Of a stretch of DNA of 64,000 nt, positions 62,368 to 64,000 are shown one piece after another; positions within the stretch are counted from its first letter, which is position 1; every line of letters starts with the position of its first letter. Origin of the DNA: Sphingopyxis sp. Lineage in GTDB: Bacteria; Pseudomonadota; Alphaproteobacteria; Sphingomonadales; Sphingomonadaceae. The stretch lies in contig JAGHZY010000019.1 of assembly GCA_017745175.1 (NCBI GenBank), positions 1 through 64,000 of the forward strand, in the 5' to 3' direction. The translations under genes were made by a program, and so were the position numbers. Below the pieces are notes generated by a model, which was not told where the DNA came from, made no database searches, and saw only the letters and a list, made by a program, of their open reading frames with translations.

Positions 62368-63906
62368 CTACCCTGCGTAGGCGTCGCGCAATTCGCGCTT
62401 CAGCACCTTGCCGATCGGGCTGCGCGGCAGTTCATCGACCACGGTGATTGCGCTTAACCGCTGCGTCTTGCCGACCTTCGCGTTGCAGTCGGTGCGCACC
62501 TTTTCCGCATCGGCACCCCGTTTGAGTACCACGAACGCAACCGGGGTCTCTCCCCATTCCTCGCTTGGCATCCCGACCACCGCCGCTTCGACGACGCGCT
62601 CGTCGGCGATGAGAATGGCCTCGAGATCGCTCGGGAAAATATTGAACCCGCCGGAGATGATCATGTCCTTCGCGCGGTCCATCAGCGTCAGGAAGCCATC
62701 CTCGTCGATCCGTCCGATGTCGCCGTGGCGGTAGAAGAGATTTCCCTCGGCATCGTGCCAGTGCATTGCCCTGGTCGCGTCGGGGCGGTTATTGTACCCC
62801 GTCATCATCGCAGGGCTCCGGCCGACCACCTCGCCGACCGACCCTTGCGGAAGCTCGTTGCCGTCCTCGTCGATTACCTTGGCGATATGCCCCGGCGCTG
62901 GTTTGCCGACGGTATGGAGCTTGTCGGGGAACTGGTGCGCCTCGAGGATGAATGCCGCACCGCCCTCGGTCATGCCGTAGATTTCGACGAGCCCGCCGGG
63001 CCAGCGCTGCAGTACATCGGCCTTCAGCGCTGCGGGGAAGGGCGCCGATGTGCAATATTTGACGACGAAGCTCGAGAGGTCGAAGCGGTCGAAATCCTCG
63101 AGCGCCATGATCCGGCGATACTGGACCGGGACCAACATCGTGTTCGTCGCGCGCTCGCGCTGGGCGAGCTCGAGAAAGCTGTGCGCGTCGAACTTCCTCA
63201 TCAGCACGACTTGCCCGCCCGACCCGATGGTGGGCATGAAGCTTGCCATCGTCGTGTTCGAATAGAGCGGCGTCGACAGGATCGTCACCGCATTCGGGCC
63301 ATAGGCCGGCGCGCCGCGGATGATATGTTGCCAGCGCATCGCGTGGCTGTGGATGATGCCTTTGGGTGTCCCGGTGGTGCCCGACGAATAGATGATGTTG
63401 AACCCGTCTTCGGGCTCGATATCGACGCGATCCGGGATCGCGCCCGCGGGCGCGATCCAGTCCGCGAGCGGCGTTCCGGCATCGCCGCCGTCCATCGCGA
63501 TCAGGTCGCTCGCGGCGATGACCTGGCCCTCGAGGCTCGCCTTCGCCGCGCTGTCGAGGAACAGGTGGCACGCGCCGGTGTCGGCGATCATCGCGGCCAT
63601 CTGCTCACCGGTCGCGCTGTTGGTAACAAGGCCCGCGACGCCCCCGGCGCGCAGCGTGCCAAGGATAACCGCCATTTGCTCGACGCTGTTGAGACCGGCA
63701 ATCGCCGTGCGATCTCCCTTTCGAAACCCGTCCTGCTGCAGGCGTGCGGCGATTCGGTCGGCCAACTGATCCAGTTCGGACCAGCTCAGCCGCCGCAACG
63801 GATCGGCAGCCGCTACGGCATCGGGGCGTTCCGCGGCATGGGCACGGACAAGGTCGGGCAGGGTGGCAAAGGCGCCGTCTAGCATTTCGATACTGGTCAT
63901 GGTCAT
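62368..63906 (-). CDS. AMP-dependent acyl-CoA synthetase/ligase
   Basis: 512 residues of the ANL superfamily. The AMP-binding P-loop is IIYSSGTTGTPKGIIHSH, then the A4-A5 region PGGLVEIYGMTEGGAAF. FYRHGDIGRIDEDGFLTLMDRAKDMIISGGFNIFPSDLEAIL holds the ATP/hinge motifs, and PRSPIGKVLKRELRDAY contains the catalytic Lys of motif A10. It activates a carboxylic acid, probably a fatty or aromatic acid, as CoA thioester. Starts at 63906 and 63900 are both possible, neither with a clear ribosome-binding site. Confidence 0.94.
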   Translation of the reverse strand: MTMTSIEMLDGAFATLPDLVRAHAAERPDAVAAADPLRRLSWSELDQLADRIAARLQQDGFRKGDRTAIAGLNSVEQMAVILGTLRAGGVAGLVTNSATGEQMAAMIADTGACHLFLDSAAKASLEGQVIAASDLIAMDGGDAGTPLADWIAPAGAIPDRVDIEPEDGFNIIYSSGTTGTPKGIIHSHAMRWQHIIRGAPAYGPNAVTILSTPLYSNTTMASFMPTIGSGGQVVLMRKFDAHSFLELAQRERATNTMLVPVQYRRIMALEDFDRFDLSSFVVKYCTSAPFPAALKADVLQRWPGGLVEIYGMTEGGAAFILEAHQFPDKLHTVGKPAPGHIAKVIDEDGNELPQGSVGEVVGRSPAMMTGYNNRPDATRAMHWHDAEGNLFYRHGDIGRIDEDGFLTLMDRAKDMIISGGFNIFPSDLEAILIADERVVEAAVVGMPSEEWGETPVAFVVLKRGADAEKVRTDCNAKVGKTQRLSAITVVDELPRSPIGKVLKRELRDAYAG

Positions 63907-64000
63907 GGACTAGCACAGCCGAAAGGCGGTGCAATGCCGGTGGGGCGGCGAGGCGACGGAATGTTGCAGCGGCGGCGGGGGATGCGGATGGCATCATCGG
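63907..64000. other. Window end, no gene recognised
   Basis: 94 bases upstream of the acyl-CoA synthetase, holding its promoter or the start of another gene cut by the edge. No motif recognised. Confidence 0.4.

Overview
The window is high-GC alphaproteobacterial chromosome, most likely from a sphingomonad and probably Sphingopyxis or a near relative. The basis is very dense, short-intergenic, GC-rich coding sequence, a crtY-crtI-crtB carotenoid cluster, a Caulobacter/Xanthomonas-style TonB-dependent receptor, an alphaproteobacterial SspB beside fumC, and short dispersed inverted repeats of the CCGGACTTGATCCGGGG type. The genus is an inference, because no rRNA is present. One tRNA (Arg, TCT) is found. 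There is no integrase, transposase gene, phage or CRISPR array.

Layout. 0-5.2 kb: end of an Hsp70-like gene, then a TetR regulator divergent from an OprM/EmrA/EmrB-type tripartite efflux operon, with operator-like sites in the gap. 5.2-9.4 kb: a glyoxalase-fold protein, an ABC-F ATPase, and hppD with a second VOC protein behind a perfect 16-bp palindrome. 9.5-18.5 kb: YqaA-type membrane protein, purH, a phytase/TonB-receptor pair with a Pho-box-like site, heparinase II/III-like protein and rpe. 18.6-24.2 kb: a three-gene operon (small membrane protein, ribbon-helix-helix protein, SPFH protein) under a 30-bp near-palindrome, a lone methyltransferase, an M3 peptidase and an SMP-30 protein. 24.4-28.3 kb: a beta-oxidation-type cluster (acyl-CoA dehydrogenase, thiolase, SDR, thioesterase). 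28.3-36.8 kb: gmk, DUF2585, the sspB/membrane protein/fumC operon, and hisB-H-A-F interrupted by two different repeat elements, then a ChaA-like antiporter.

36.8-45.2 kb: a KAS III enzyme, then an iron-associated stretch. It holds fpr with an upstream small protein, and bfd-bfr beside a second small protein. The two small proteins look like paralogues, and each has a Fur-box-like palindrome upstream. Lipid-type genes (acyltransferase, DUF1295) lie between. 45.2-51.6 kb: a frameshifted methyltransferase, purS-purQ, a queuosine-precursor transporter, tRNA-Arg, a TauE/SafE exporter, and LysR divergent from a small secreted protein. 51.6-55.3 kb: trmB, metK and lnt. 55.3-62.3 kb: DUF2141, a sterol-desaturase-family hydroxylase and a GNAT, divergent from a six-gene overlapping operon crtY-crtI-LOG-crtB-pnuC-nadR-like. 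The window ends with an acyl-CoA synthetase.

The strongest candidate for something undescribed is the pair of Fur-box-associated paralogous small proteins at 38.8 and 43.6-44.1 kb, one beside fpr and one beside bfr-bfd. Next are the SPFH/RHH operon with its very long palindrome and the insertion of a LOG-family hydrolase and NAD-precursor salvage genes into the carotenoid operon. All functional calls come from reading motifs; no database search was run.
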